Of a stretch of 64,000 nucleotides of DNA, positions 9,311 to 18,149 are shown in pieces. The DNA is from Eubacterium sp. (GTDB lineage Bacteria; Bacillota; Clostridia; Oscillospirales; Acutalibacteraceae). Under the pieces are notes generated by a model, which did no database searches, had not been told where the DNA came from, and saw nothing but the letters and a program-made list of their open reading frames with translations. Every line of letters starts with the position of its first letter. Within the stretch, counting starts at the first letter, position 1. The position numbers and the translations under genes are program-made. The stretch is taken from positions 62,001 to 126,000 of the forward strand of contig JAFLRZ010000003.1 of NCBI GenBank assembly GCA_022511225.1. The letters are read 5' to 3'.

Positions 9311-10344
9311 TGAACAATATTTTACTCGCAGCTTTTAGCGGTACGGGCTTTTTGGCACCGCTATACTGGGTTTTCGGTAAGTGTATGGCATTTCTTATGG
9401 AGCTTATCGGAAATCAGTATTTCATAGCCATTATTATATTCACTTTTGTGACAAGGCTTCTGCTTTTGCCTCTTAATATAAGACAGCAGAAGACTATGGC
9501 TAAGACTACAAGACTGCAGCCTAAAATCAAGAAGATACAGGATAAGTACAGATATACCGGAAACGACCCGAGAGAACGCCAGAAAAATCAGCAGAAAATG
9601 AACGAAGAGATGCAGAATCTCTATGCTCGTGAGGGTCACAACCCTATGCAGATGGGTTGCGGACCAATGCTGTTTCAGATGCTTTTCCTTATGGGAATTA
9701 TCGGTATAATCTACTACCCTATTTCCTACGTGCTCGGTGCAAGTGCCTTTTCGGACAATTCAGAAGCTATTATGAAAACAATACTTCCTATTTATCAGGG
9801 CATAGTAGGTGACGATACGGCAAAAATTCAGAATATTCAGCTGAATATTCTGGAGCATTTTGACTCGTATAAAACAGCCCTTCAGAGCGGTTTTGCAGGT
9901 ATATTCACCGACTCAATGTGTGAAAAAATCAAGCTTTACCGTGACGGTATGAGCCTGTTTTCTCTTGATATGACTGCTATTCCTCACTGGAAGAATGAGA
10001 GCGGAGGATTTAACACTCTCGTTATTATCCCGATTCTAAGTCTTGTAACCTCACTCGGCTCAAGCGTAGTATCTACAAGAATTCAGAAAAAGAATAATCC
10101 TGCAATGCAGCAGCAAGGTCAGATGATGTTGATGATGCTTATGATGCCATTCTTCTCATTTTACATTGCTTTTAGGGTACCTGCGGCAGTCGGCTTTTAC
10201 TGGATTATTTCAAATATCGTTGCAATTTTGCAGCAGATATTTATTTTCAAGCAATATCCACCTCGCAAGGCACAGGCAAAAATAATGGTAGAAAACACTA
10301 TTGAGCGCCGTTCTCGTGAGGAAAATATCAAGAAAACTAAATAA
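9310..10344 (+). CDS. yidC: Membrane protein insertase YidC/Oxa1
   Basis: 344-residue polytopic insertase of the Gram-positive SpoIIIJ/YidC1 type, without the large periplasmic domain of enterobacterial YidC. The functional Arg in the hydrophilic groove is residue 49 (FVTRLLLLPLNIRQQK). It is followed by a charged cytoplasmic helical hairpin (about 60-105) and the helices QMLFLMGIIGIIYYPISY and the methionine-rich MMLMMLMMPFFSF. An insert of about 80 residues after the third helix is somewhat long. I see no lipobox in the N-terminal region. The ATG overlaps the yidD stop, and jag follows 15 bases later. Confidence 0.95.
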   Translation: MNNILLAAFSGTGFLAPLYWVFGKCMAFLMELIGNQYFIAIIIFTFVTRLLLLPLNIRQQKTMAKTTRLQPKIKKIQDKYRYTGNDPRERQKNQQKMNEEMQNLYAREGHNPMQMGCGPMLFQMLFLMGIIGIIYYPISYVLGASAFSDNSEAIMKTILPIYQGIVGDDTAKIQNIQLNILEHFDSYKTALQSGFAGIFTDSMCEKIKLYRDGMSLFSLDMTAIPHWKNESGGFNTLVIIPILSLVTSLGSSVVSTRIQKKNNPAMQQQGQMMLMMLMMPFFSFYIAFRVPAAVGFYWIISNIVAILQQIFIFKQYPPRKAQAKIMVENTIERRSREENIKKTK

Positions 10345-10359
10345 TTATCGGAGGATTAT

Positions 10360-11277
10360 ATGATAAAGGAAGCAATCGGTACCGGTAAAACTATTGAAGA
10401 GGCAACTGAAAATGCCAAAGCATTGCTTAATGCACCGGAAACTGCTTTCGTAAGCACTGAGGTTATCCAAATGCCTAAGAAAAAGGTGCTCGGATTATTC
10501 GGTGGCGCTGATGCACAGGTTAAGGTAAGCTTTGATGACGGCAAAAAGCCACCGAAAAAGAAGGCTGAAAAGCCTGCTAAAAAAACATCAAAGCCTGCTC
10601 AGAAGCCTGAAAAGGCGGTTAAGACTTACGAAGCAAAACCAGAGACGTCACCTAAGAAGGAAGAGGACGTGCTTACAGAAGGCGACGTTGATTTAAGCTA
10701 TGCGTGCAATTACCTTGAAACTATCATCAAGGGTCTTAAGATTGATGATGCAAAGGTAAGTGCAAAGGTAGCTGACGGTGTTGTTGAGATGGAGGTTGAC
10801 TGCGAAAACTACGGTATCATTATCGGCAGACGCGGTGAAACTCTTGATGCTCTTCAGTATCTTACAGGTCTTGCTCTTAAGAATTGTACTTCAAAGTACG
10901 TTCGTGTAACTATTAACGTTGGTGATTACAGAGCAAAGAGAGAAGAAACACTTAAGGCTCTTGCAGTTAAGAATGCAAATTACGTGCTCAGAACAGGCAG
11001 AAGATACACCTTTGAGCCTATGAATCCGTATGAAAGAAGAATTATTCATACAGCAATTCAGGAGGTTGAGGGCGTAACTTCCCGTTCAGTCGGAAGCGGT
11101 ATGGACAGAAAGGTTGTTATCGAGCCTGAAGGCGGCGTAAGACGTTCAAACGGCGGCAACCGCAGGAGAGGAAACGCACCTAAGGCTGCACCGGCAGACC
11201 CGAACAGAGAAAAGCACGTTGATAGAGCAGATATTCCGAAATTCGGAAAAATTGAAGTCAACAAGCCACAGGCATAG
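10360..11277 (+). CDS. jag: Jag/KhpB RNA-binding protein (Jag_N-KH-R3H)
   Basis: 305-residue RNA-binding protein usually paired with YidC and involved in post-transcriptional control of cell elongation. The Jag_N domain covers residues 1-50 (GTGKTIEEATENA ... KKVLGLFGG). A Lys/Pro/Ala-rich linker spans about 58-105. The KH domain has the GxxG-like loop IIIGRRGETLDAL, and the R3H domain has NPYERRIIHTAIQ. A basic Gly/Asn/Arg tail (GGNRRRGN) after the R3H is an added disordered region. It ends the rpmH operon, and a strong terminator follows. Confidence 0.95.
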   Translation: MIKEAIGTGKTIEEATENAKALLNAPETAFVSTEVIQMPKKKVLGLFGGADAQVKVSFDDGKKPPKKKAEKPAKKTSKPAQKPEKAVKTYEAKPETSPKKEEDVLTEGDVDLSYACNYLETIIKGLKIDDAKVSAKVADGVVEMEVDCENYGIIIGRRGETLDALQYLTGLALKNCTSKYVRVTINVGDYRAKREETLKALAVKNANYVLRTGRRYTFEPMNPYERRIIHTAIQEVEGVTSRSVGSGMDRKVVIEPEGGVRRSNGGNRRRGNAPKAAPADPNREKHVDRADIPKFGKIEVNKPQA

Positions 11278-11297
11278 CCTGTTTTTAACAAGAATTA

Positions 11298-11331
11298 AAG
11301 GTGGGCTTTTGTGTGCCCACCTTGTTTTTTT
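11298..11331 (+). terminator. Rho-independent terminator of the rpmH-jag operon
   Basis: AAGGTGGGC (11298-11306) pairs with GCCCACCTT (11315-11323) over an 8-base loop, and a T-rich run follows (GTTTTTTT). Confidence 0.92.
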
Positions 11332-11371
11332 ATATACCTATATTAATTTACTATTTGAAAGGAGAGCCGAT

Positions 11372-12736
11372 ATGTCAAAAACTATCGCAGCTGTCGCTAC
11401 GGGAAACAGTGCGGCAGGTATTGGTGTTATCCGCATAAGCGGTGACGATGCAATTGCTATTGCCGACAAGGTGTTTAAGCCACTTGACGGCACTCCCCTT
11501 ACAGAAGTAAAGGGCTACACTGCAAAATACGGCAACGTTATCACAGACGGCGAAGCGTTTGACAATGCGATTGCTCTCATTTTTCGTGAGCCGAGAAGCT
11601 ATACGGGTGAAAACGTAGTTGAAATTTCTGTTCACGGAGGAATATTTATTGTTGAAAAAACCTTGCAGTCCGTTTTCAGCGCAGGCGCAATTCCTGCTGA
11701 AGCAGGCGAGTTTACTAAGCGCGCATTCCTAAACGGAAAGCTTGATCTTACTCAGGCAGAAAGCGTTGCAGAGCTTATTTCAGCACAGGGACAGGAGGCT
11801 GCAAAGGCATCCTTTAATCTATTGCAAGGCTCTTTGAGCAATAAAATCAATAAAATTCTTGATTCTCTTATAGATTGCAGTGCCACTATGGCAGCTTGGG
11901 TTGATTATCCTGACGAAGAAATCCCCGAGCTTTCGGACGAAAGCCTTAACGAAACGCTGTTAACTGCACGCAATTCACTTTCCGATTTGATTAAAAATTA
12001 CGAAAGTGGTATAGTAATGACACAGGGTATCGACACTGCGATAGTCGGCAAGCCGAACGTAGGAAAATCAACGCTTATGAATATGCTTTCAGGCGAGGAA
12101 AAGAGCATCGTTACTCACATCGAGGGAACAACCCGTGACGTTGTTGAAGGCTCGGTGAAGCTTGGAAACCTTGTGCTTCATCTTTCCGATACTGCCGGAA
12201 TCAGAGAGAGCGATAATATCGTTGAAGCGATCGGCATCAAGCGTGCAAAGGAAAAAATCGACACGGCTTCACTTGTACTGGCAGTTTTCGACAGCTCCTC
12301 CCCTCTTTCGACTGAGGACAGAGGGTTGATTTCAAAATGCAGTGGCAAGCAGTCAGTTGCAGTTATCAATAAATCTGACCTTGACGCAAAGCTTGACATA
12401 AGCGAGATAGAAAAAGCCTTTGAGCACGTTGTCTATATTTCTGCAAAACAGGGTGACGGCGCAGAAGCTCTTGAAAAAGAGATAAAAAATCTGCTTGGTG
12501 TAAACGGTTTTGACTCTTCTCAGCCGCTTCTTGCAAATCAGAGGCAGAAGAATTGTGTAGTGAACGCGCTTGCGCATATCAATTCTGCAATCGAGGGAGC
12601 GCAGATGGGTATAACGTTTGACGCGATTAACGTTATGATAGACAGTGCTGTGGACGAGCTCCTTTCTCTCACTGGCAAAAAGGCAACTGAAGAGGTTGTA
12701 AATAATATATTCTCACGATTTTGCGTAGGTAAATAA
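11372..12736 (+). CDS. mnmE: tRNA modification GTPase MnmE
   Basis: 454-residue GTPase that works with MnmG to place (carboxymethyl)aminomethyl groups on U34 of tRNAs. The formyl-THF-binding N-domain covers residues 1-118. A helical domain with an inserted Ras-like G domain follows: G1 GKPNVGKST at 226-234, G2 TTRD, G3 DTAG and G4 NKSD. It ends FCVGK, a conservative variant of the catalytic FCIGK tail. ATG 11372 has AAAGGAG at 11358-11364; an upstream in-frame TTG extension would run through the operon terminator and is rejected. mnmG follows after 4 bases. Confidence 0.97.
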   Translation: MSKTIAAVATGNSAAGIGVIRISGDDAIAIADKVFKPLDGTPLTEVKGYTAKYGNVITDGEAFDNAIALIFREPRSYTGENVVEISVHGGIFIVEKTLQSVFSAGAIPAEAGEFTKRAFLNGKLDLTQAESVAELISAQGQEAAKASFNLLQGSLSNKINKILDSLIDCSATMAAWVDYPDEEIPELSDESLNETLLTARNSLSDLIKNYESGIVMTQGIDTAIVGKPNVGKSTLMNMLSGEEKSIVTHIEGTTRDVVEGSVKLGNLVLHLSDTAGIRESDNIVEAIGIKRAKEKIDTASLVLAVFDSSSPLSTEDRGLISKCSGKQSVAVINKSDLDAKLDISEIEKAFEHVVYISAKQGDGAEALEKEIKNLLGVNGFDSSQPLLANQRQKNCVVNALAHINSAIEGAQMGITFDAINVMIDSAVDELLSLTGKKATEEVVNNIFSRFCVGK

Positions 12737-12740
12737 CGGT

Positions 12741-14612
12741 ATGGAATATTTTGCAGAACATTATGATGTAATAGTTATAGGCGCAGGGCACGCAGGGATT
12801 GAAGCGTGTCTTGCTTCCGCGCGCCTTGGGTGCCGTACTGCCGTGTTTACCATAAACCTTGACTGGGTTGGCAATATGCCGTGCAACCCTTCAATCGGCG
12901 GAACATCAAAGGGTCATCTTGTTCGTGAGATTGATGCACTCGGCGGAGAGATGGGCAAGGCGGCAGACAAATATTCACTTCAATCAAGGATGCTCAATCT
13001 CGGAAAGGGTCCTGCTGTTCACTCACTTCGTGCACAGATTGACCGGCGCGAATACTCCGCAGGAATGAAGCATACCCTTGAGCTTGAGCAAAATCTCGAC
13101 ATCAGGCAGGGTGAAATTGTTGACCTTGTAAAGCTTGATAACGGACTCTGGCAGGTAAAGACACGGCTCGAAGCCTTGTTTACTGCGAAGGCAGTCATAA
13201 TCGCAACAGGTACTTTTCTTGGCGGAAGAGTTTACATAGGTGACGTATCGTACGAAAGCGGACCTGACGGAATGTTCCCTTCTATCGACCTTGCAAAAGC
13301 ACTTAAAAAGCTCGATATTCCGCTTCGCCGTTTCAAAACAGGCACACCGTCACGTGTAAACCGTCAGTCGATTGACTTTTCAAAAATGGAGGAACAGCTT
13401 GGCGATGACGAAACCGTTGCGTTCAGCTTCGACACGGATACTCCGCCTGAAAATAAGGTGTCCTGCCATATTACGTACACGAATGAGCAGACGAAGCAGA
13501 TTATTCTCGATAATCTTCACAGAAGTCCTATGTATTCAGGCAAAATCGAAGGCAAGGGACCACGCTACTGTCCGTCTTTTGAGGATAAAATAGTTAGGTT
13601 TTCAGATAAACAAAGGCATCAGCTATTTGTAGAGCCATGCGGTCTTAATACTGAAGAGATGTATTTACAAGGCTTGTCCTCCTCTCTTCCCGAGGACGTT
13701 CAGCTTGCATTTATTCACACTATCCCCGGTCTTGAAAATGCACAGGTTATGAGAACTGCATACGCTATCGAGTATGACTGCGTCGATCCGACTGCTCTTA
13801 ATGCAACGCTTGAATTTAACGATATTGAGGGACTTTACGGCGCAGGGCAGTTCAACGGCTCAAGCGGTTACGAGGAAGCGGCTGCTCAGGGTCTTGTTGC
13901 CGGAATCAACGCGGCACTGAAGATTACGGGCAAGGAGCCATTGATACTTGATCGCGGCGGCTCTTATATCGGAACGCTGATTGATGATCTTGTAACGAAG
14001 GGTTGTACTGACCCTTACCGTATGATGACAAGCCGAAGTGAGTACAGGCTTGTGCTCCGTCAGGACAATGCCGACGTGCGTTTAACTCCGACAGGTTATA
14101 AAATAGGCTTGATTTCGCAGGAAAGATATGATAAATTTTTAAATAAAGAGCAAATGGTCAAGGATGAGCTCAAAAGAATAAGCGAAAAATCTATTCCGCT
14201 TACGGAAAAGCTTCAGCAGATTATGGTTGACTGCGGTACCACTCCCCTCGAGCGGGGCTGCAAAATGCTCGAGCTTATCAAAAGACCTCAGATTACGTAT
14301 AAGGCACTGACTGAAATTGATGATGACCGACCCGATTATCCTAACGAAGTGTTTGAACAGGTTGAAATTGCCGTTAAGTACGAGGGATATATTGCAAGGC
14401 AGGAGCAACAGATTAAGGAAATGCGCCGAATTGAAAGCAAGAAGATACCTGATAATATCGATTACACCGCTCTAAAGGGATTAAGGCTTGAAGCTGTTGA
14501 AAAGCTTTCAAAAATCAGACCGTCCAACCTTGGGCAGGCAAGCCGAATCAGTGGAGTAAATCCGGCAGACATTGCAGCACTTAATATAATATTGGAGTCA
14601 TTTTATGATTAA
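12741..14612 (+). CDS. mnmG: tRNA uridine-34 modification enzyme MnmG
   Basis: 623-residue FAD enzyme, partner of MnmE in xnm5U34 synthesis. It has a Rossmann FAD motif [11 protein letters not shown] near the N-terminus, [22 protein letters not shown], a RFKTGTPSR segment, the second FAD region with [19 protein letters not shown], and a C-terminal helical MnmE/tRNA-binding domain with [20 protein letters not shown]. The length fits the family. Ribosome binding is weak, which suggests coupling to mnmE four bases upstream. Its end overlaps rsmG by 8 bases. Confidence 0.97.
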   Translation: MEYFAEHYDVIVIGAGHAGIEACLASARLGCRTAVFTINLDWVGNMPCNPSIGGTSKGHLVREIDALGGEMGKAADKYSLQSRMLNLGKGPAVHSLRAQIDRREYSAGMKHTLELEQNLDIRQGEIVDLVKLDNGLWQVKTRLEALFTAKAVIIATGTFLGGRVYIGDVSYESGPDGMFPSIDLAKALKKLDIPLRRFKTGTPSRVNRQSIDFSKMEEQLGDDETVAFSFDTDTPPENKVSCHITYTNEQTKQIILDNLHRSPMYSGKIEGKGPRYCPSFEDKIVRFSDKQRHQLFVEPCGLNTEEMYLQGLSSSLPEDVQLAFIHTIPGLENAQVMRTAYAIEYDCVDPTALNATLEFNDIEGLYGAGQFNGSSGYEEAAAQGLVAGINAALKITGKEPLILDRGGSYIGTLIDDLVTKGCTDPYRMMTSRSEYRLVLRQDNADVRLTPTGYKIGLISQERYDKFLNKEQMVKDELKRISEKSIPLTEKLQQIMVDCGTTPLERGCKMLELIKRPQITYKALTEIDDDRPDYPNEVFEQVEIAVKYEGYIARQEQQIKEMRRIESKKIPDNIDYTALKGLRLEAVEKLSKIRPSNLGQASRISGVNPADIAALNIILESFYD

Positions 14613-15315
14613 TTATGAATTCTTGAAAGACGAAGCAAACAAGCTCGGCGTATCACTCGTCGACTATGCGGCAGATAGGTTTGACGTGTACGCGGAACGG
14701 CTTGTGAGATGGAATAATCACGTTAATCTCACTGCTATAACCGAGCCTGACGATATTGTTATCAAGCATTTTGTCGATTGCCTTAATATATGCAGATTTG
14801 TCAGCTTTAATAAGGGAGATAAAGTTATTGATATCGGAACCGGAGCAGGCTTTCCCGGTATGCCGCTTCTTATTGCAAATCCTGAGATTGATATGACATT
14901 TGTTGACAGTATCGGCAAAAAGCTTGCGTTTATCAAGGATGTTATGCGAAATAACGGACTTGTGGGCGAAATTATCAAGGCAAGAGCCGAGGAGCTTGGT
15001 AAAAACGGAAGCCACAGGGAGCAGTATGACTTCGCCACCGCAAGAGCCGTTGCGCCAATGAACGTTTTGTGCGAGTACTGCTTACCTTTTGTAAAGGTAG
15101 GCGGCAGATTTATTGCAATGAAAGGCGCTTCAGTTAAACAAGAGGTTGAAGAAGCTGAAAAAGCAATAGCAGTTTTAGGAGGGGCTCTTGAAAAGCTTGA
15201 AGAATTTGAGCTTCCAAACGGTGACAAGCGAGGAATAGTAATTATAAAAAAGATTTCGCAGACTCCGACAAAATATCCCAGAAAGTCGAAAAAAATTGAT
15301 ACCAAGCCATTATAA
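14605..15315 (+). CDS. rsmG: 16S rRNA (guanine-527-N7) methyltransferase
   Basis: 236-residue SAM-dependent methyltransferase that makes m7G527 in 16S rRNA; its loss can give low-level streptomycin resistance. Visible motifs are [18 protein letters not shown], the SAM-binding loop [21 protein letters not shown] and [19 protein letters not shown] Lys-rich tail ([14 protein letters not shown]) closes it. It overlaps mnmG by 8 bases, giving the classical mnmE-mnmG-rsmG string, and a terminator follows. Confidence 0.96.
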   Translation: MINYEFLKDEANKLGVSLVDYAADRFDVYAERLVRWNNHVNLTAITEPDDIVIKHFVDCLNICRFVSFNKGDKVIDIGTGAGFPGMPLLIANPEIDMTFVDSIGKKLAFIKDVMRNNGLVGEIIKARAEELGKNGSHREQYDFATARAVAPMNVLCEYCLPFVKVGGRFIAMKGASVKQEVEEAEKAIAVLGGALEKLEEFELPNGDKRGIVIIKKISQTPTKYPRKSKKIDTKPL

Positions 15316-15338
15316 TTATAAATGAATATGTCGAAGGA

Positions 15339-15375
15339 AAAGGATTTCTCACGATGAGAAATCCTTTATTTATGC
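15339..15375 (+). terminator. Rho-independent terminator after rsmG
   Basis: AAAGGATTTCTC (15339-15350) and GAGAAATCCTTT (15356-15367) form a 12-bp stem with a 5-base loop, followed by ATTTAT. Confidence 0.88.
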
Positions 15376-15439
15376 TAAACAATGTGGTATAGTTAAATCA
15401 ACGAAAAAAGTGTACAAGCAGTTGTCAGGAGGGTTTGAG

Positions 15440-16219
15440 ATGCAAGAGGTAATTGAAATACCTACAGAAAAACTCCTCCCCAACCCCTATCAACCGAGAA
15501 AGCAGTTCAAAAGTGAAGAAATGCTTTCGCTTGCAAGCTCGGTCAGAGAAAACGGAATTATTCAGCCGCTCCTCTGCCGAAAAATGAATTGCAGTGATTA
15601 CTATGAGCTTGTCGCAGGTGAACGCAGACTGCGAGCCGCGATACTTGCTAATCTCAGAACTGTTCCGTGCTTGGTAATGGATTGTGACTACGAAGACAGT
15701 GCTGTTTATTCAATTATCGAGAATATTCAGCGAAGCAATCTTGATTTCTTTGAGGAAGCACAGGCAATCAGTCAGCTTATGTCGTTGTTTGGATTAACAC
15801 AGGACGAAATTGGCAAAAAATTAGGGAAAAGCCAGTCTACCCTGTCGAATAAGCTCAGATTACTAAGACTTCCTGTAGACGTAAGGTATTTTATCGAAAA
15901 AGAAGGATTAACCGAACGCCACGCAAGAGCGCTTTTACAATTATCCTGCGAAAATCAAATGTGGAATACGCTTAAGATAATCGTAGAAAAGCATATGAAC
16001 GTTGAGCAGACCGAGGCATACATAGACTCAATTGTTAATCCTGAGAGAAAAAGGCACAAAAAAGCTATTAGAGTATTTAAGGACGTAAGAATTTTCGTAA
16101 ACACTGTAGATAAAGCGATAAAAACAATGCTTGATTCAGGTATTGACGCTGAATCAGATAAAACAGAAACAGACGACTATATTGAATATCGGGTAAGAAT
16201 ACCAAAAATCGCACGTTAG
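15440..16219 (+). CDS. ParB-family protein, Noc-like
   Basis: 259-residue paralogue of ParB in the place normally held by noc (after rsmG, before soj). The CTP-binding ParB N-domain holds NPYQPRK, AGERRLRA (residues 59-66) and ENIQRSNLDFFEEAQ. A helix-turn-helix follows (LTQDEIGKKLGKSQSTLSNK), then a C-terminal dimer-type segment. It has neither the LGKGL motif used by ParB to touch ParA nor the hydrophobic N-terminal membrane helix known from Bacillus Noc. ATG 15440 has AGGAGG at 15427-15432. It is probably a DNA-spreading CTPase, but whether it acts in nucleoid occlusion is open. Confidence 0.82.
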   Translation: MQEVIEIPTEKLLPNPYQPRKQFKSEEMLSLASSVRENGIIQPLLCRKMNCSDYYELVAGERRLRAAILANLRTVPCLVMDCDYEDSAVYSIIENIQRSNLDFFEEAQAISQLMSLFGLTQDEIGKKLGKSQSTLSNKLRLLRLPVDVRYFIEKEGLTERHARALLQLSCENQMWNTLKIIVEKHMNVEQTEAYIDSIVNPERKRHKKAIRVFKDVRIFVNTVDKAIKTMLDSGIDAESDKTETDDYIEYRVRIPKIAR

Positions 16220-16233
16220 TGCAGCTAACCAGC

Positions 16234-16308
16234 TTAAAACGGGAAACCGTTTTAACATATTCTCCTCTTTTCATCACGTGGAAAAAACGGGCTTTCGCTC
16301 GTTTTTTC
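16234..16308 (+). terminator. Two hairpins after the noc-like gene
   Basis: The first is TTAAAACGG-GAAA-CCGTTTTAA (16234-16255), a perfect 9-bp stem with a GNRA-type loop. The second lies at about 16282-16308, where AAAAAACG pairs with CGTTTTTT around a short GC stem and ends in a T run; it is the likely terminator. Confidence 0.8.
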
Positions 16309-16354
16309 TGCTTTTAAAGGGATTCATATATAAAACTCATATTATTATCTTTGT

Positions 16355-16370
16355 TGTTTCACGTGAAACA
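16355..16370. promoter_or_regulatory. parS centromere site, perfect palindrome
   Basis: TGTTTCACGTGAAACA, a perfect 16-bp palindrome matching the bacterial parS consensus. The symmetry extends to 24 bp (16351-16374). It lies between the two parB-family genes and upstream of soj. This is a ParB loading site for chromosome segregation. Confidence 0.96.
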
Positions 16371-16426
16371 ACAAGATGTAGTAGACAACTACCCTGTCAA
16401 CACAATTTAAAAAATAAATTTTCGAA

Positions 16427-16442
16427 TGTTTCATGTGAAACA
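16427..16442. promoter_or_regulatory. Second parS-like site, one central change
   Basis: TGTTTCATGTGAAACA differs from site 1 only in the central CG (TG here). It is 72 bases downstream of site 1 and ends one base before the soj -35 box, so bound ParB or Noc could affect soj transcription. Confidence 0.8.
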
Positions 16443-16443
16443 C

Positions 16444-16472
16444 TTGCACAGCACTAATCTGTGATGTATAAT
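16444..16472 (+). promoter_or_regulatory. Promoter of the soj-spo0J-serS operon
   Basis: TTGCAC at 16444-16449, a 17-base spacer and TGTATAAT ending at 16472. It directly abuts the second parS-like site, which suggests feedback control. Confidence 0.78.
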
Positions 16473-16494
16473 TAATGCAAACGGAGGTGACAAT

Positions 16495-17256
16495 ATGGGT
16501 AAAACCGTTTCAATATTTAATCAAAAGGGTGGTGTCGGCAAAACAACTACCTGCGTAAACTTTGCCGCTTCTCTCGGCGCAAAGGGACAAAGCGTGCTTT
16601 TGATTGATTTAGATCCGCAGGGCAATTCTACAAGCGGTGTCGGCTTTGATAAGTCAGAGATTGAAACGTCTGTATACGACGTGCTTATAAATGACGTTCC
16701 CGCAAAGGACGCTGTAATAGTGAGTGCATACAAAGGAGTTTCCCTGCTCCCTGCTAATATGAATCTTGCCGGAGCAGAATTAGAGCTTGCAGAGGCTGAG
16801 GACAGATTCAGGGTGCTAAAAAAAGCACTTGCTCCGATAGTAATGTCATACAATTATATTATTATAGACTGTCCGCCGAGCTTAGGACTTCTCAGTCTTA
16901 ACGCTTTAACTGCATCCGATACGCTTATCGTACCTCTTCAGTGCGAATACTACGCTTTGGAGGGCTTAAGTCAGCTTCTCGGCACAGTTCGTACCGTTAA
17001 GCAATACTATAACGAACATTTAGAGCTTGAAGGCGTGCTTTTTACTATGTATGACACAAGACTTAAGCTTAATCAGCAGGTTATGGCTGAGGTTGACAAG
17101 TTTTTCCCTAATAAAGCATACAAGACGGTTATTCCTCGAAGCGTTAAGCTTGCAGAGGCGCCAAGCTTCGGTATGCCGATAATATACTACGAAAAATATT
17201 CGAAGCCTTCATTTGCATACAAAAAATTTGCAGATGAGTTCTTGAAAAAGCAATAA
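16495..17256 (+). CDS. soj: Chromosome-partitioning ATPase ParA/Soj
   Basis: 253-residue ParA-type ATPase acting with Spo0J and parS in chromosome segregation and origin control. The deviant Walker A KGGVGKTT is at residues 11-18. Switch motifs are LLIDLDPQGNST and IIDCPPSLGLLSLNAL. It is the short chromosomal form without an N-terminal DNA-binding extension. ATG 16495 has GGAGG at 16483-16487. spo0J follows after 41 bases. Confidence 0.96.
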   Translation: MGKTVSIFNQKGGVGKTTTCVNFAASLGAKGQSVLLIDLDPQGNSTSGVGFDKSEIETSVYDVLINDVPAKDAVIVSAYKGVSLLPANMNLAGAELELAEAEDRFRVLKKALAPIVMSYNYIIIDCPPSLGLLSLNALTASDTLIVPLQCEYYALEGLSQLLGTVRTVKQYYNEHLELEGVLFTMYDTRLKLNQQVMAEVDKFFPNKAYKTVIPRSVKLAEAPSFGMPIIYYEKYSKPSFAYKKFADEFLKKQ

Positions 17257-17297
17257 AATATACACGTTTACAGGATATTATACAAAGGAGGAGAAAA

Positions 17298-18149
17298 ATG
17301 GCAAAGAAACAATCAGGTCTTGGCAAGGGCTTGAATGCGCTTATGTTTGAAAATTCACTCGAAGATATAGAAAATCCGAGCACACTGCCGATAAATGACA
17401 TAGTTCCAAACAAGGATCAGCCTCGAAAAACCTTTGACGAGGGTGCTTTAATGGAATTAGCTGACAGTATTAAGCAACACGGAGTGCTTCAGCCGCTTCT
17501 TGTAAGGCCTATTATGTCAGGCGGATATCAGCTTGTAGCCGGTGAGCGCAGATGGAGAGCGTCAAGAATGGCAGGTCTTAAAGAAGTACCCGTTGTTATC
17601 AGAGAGCTTTCCGACGTTGAAACGATGGAGATTGCTATCATAGAGAATCTTCAGCGTGAGGATTTGAATCCTATTGAAGAAGCTGAGGGCTTACAGGCAC
17701 TTATAGACAAGTGTGGCTTTACTCAGGAACAAATAGCTGTTTCAGTTGGAAAGTCACGGCCTGCTATCGCAAATGCACTGCGTTTGCTCAGACTTCCCGA
17801 AAGTACGCGTAAATTAACGCGAGACGGAGTTATTTCTGCAGGTCATGCGAGAGCACTTCTTGCGTTTGACAATGATCTTATTATCGAAGAAGTTGCAACA
17901 AATATCGTCGAGCGAGGAATGACGGTTCGTGACGTTGAGCGTCTTGCCAAGCAGGCAACGAGGGACACAAAACCGCAGAGAACAACGAAAAGGCGCGATT
18001 CGTTTTATGACGAGGTTGAAATCAGCCTTTCCGAGGTTTTAGGCACAAAGGTTAAGGTTTACAACGGTAGAGGCAAGGGCACTCTCGAAATAGAATTTTA
18101 TTCACTTGAACAATTAAAGGACTTTGCAAATAAGTTAGGAGAAGAATAA
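17298..18149 (+). CDS. spo0J: Chromosome-partitioning protein ParB/Spo0J
   Basis: 283-residue CTP-dependent DNA clamp that loads at parS. The N-terminus KKQSGLGKGLNALM carries the ParA-stimulating motif. The ParB domain has NKDQPRKTF, AGERRWRASR (81-90) and ENLQREDLNPIEEAEG; the helix-turn-helix has FTQEQIAVSVGKSRPAIANA. The C-terminal dimer domain ends EIEFYSLEQLKDFANKLG. It has a strong AAAGGAGGAG ribosome site, and its stop overlaps the serS ATG by one base. Confidence 0.96.
   Translation: MAKKQSGLGKGLNALMFENSLEDIENPSTLPINDIVPNKDQPRKTFDEGALMELADSIKQHGVLQPLLVRPIMSGGYQLVAGERRWRASRMAGLKEVPVVIRELSDVETMEIAIIENLQREDLNPIEEAEGLQALIDKCGFTQEQIAVSVGKSRPAIANALRLLRLPESTRKLTRDGVISAGHARALLAFDNDLIIEEVATNIVERGMTVRDVERLAKQATRDTKPQRTTKRRDSFYDEVEISLSEVLGTKVKVYNGRGKGTLEIEFYSLEQLKDFANKLGEE

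Noticed and set aside
11219-11371. N-terminal extension of MnmE from a TTG at 11219
   Set aside because: It overlaps jag and runs through the operon terminator; ATG 11372 has a strong ribosome site and gives the normal MnmE start.
16268-16284. Third parS near TCACGTGGAAA
   Set aside because: Only about 11 of 16 positions match, and the sequence is part of the terminator region.
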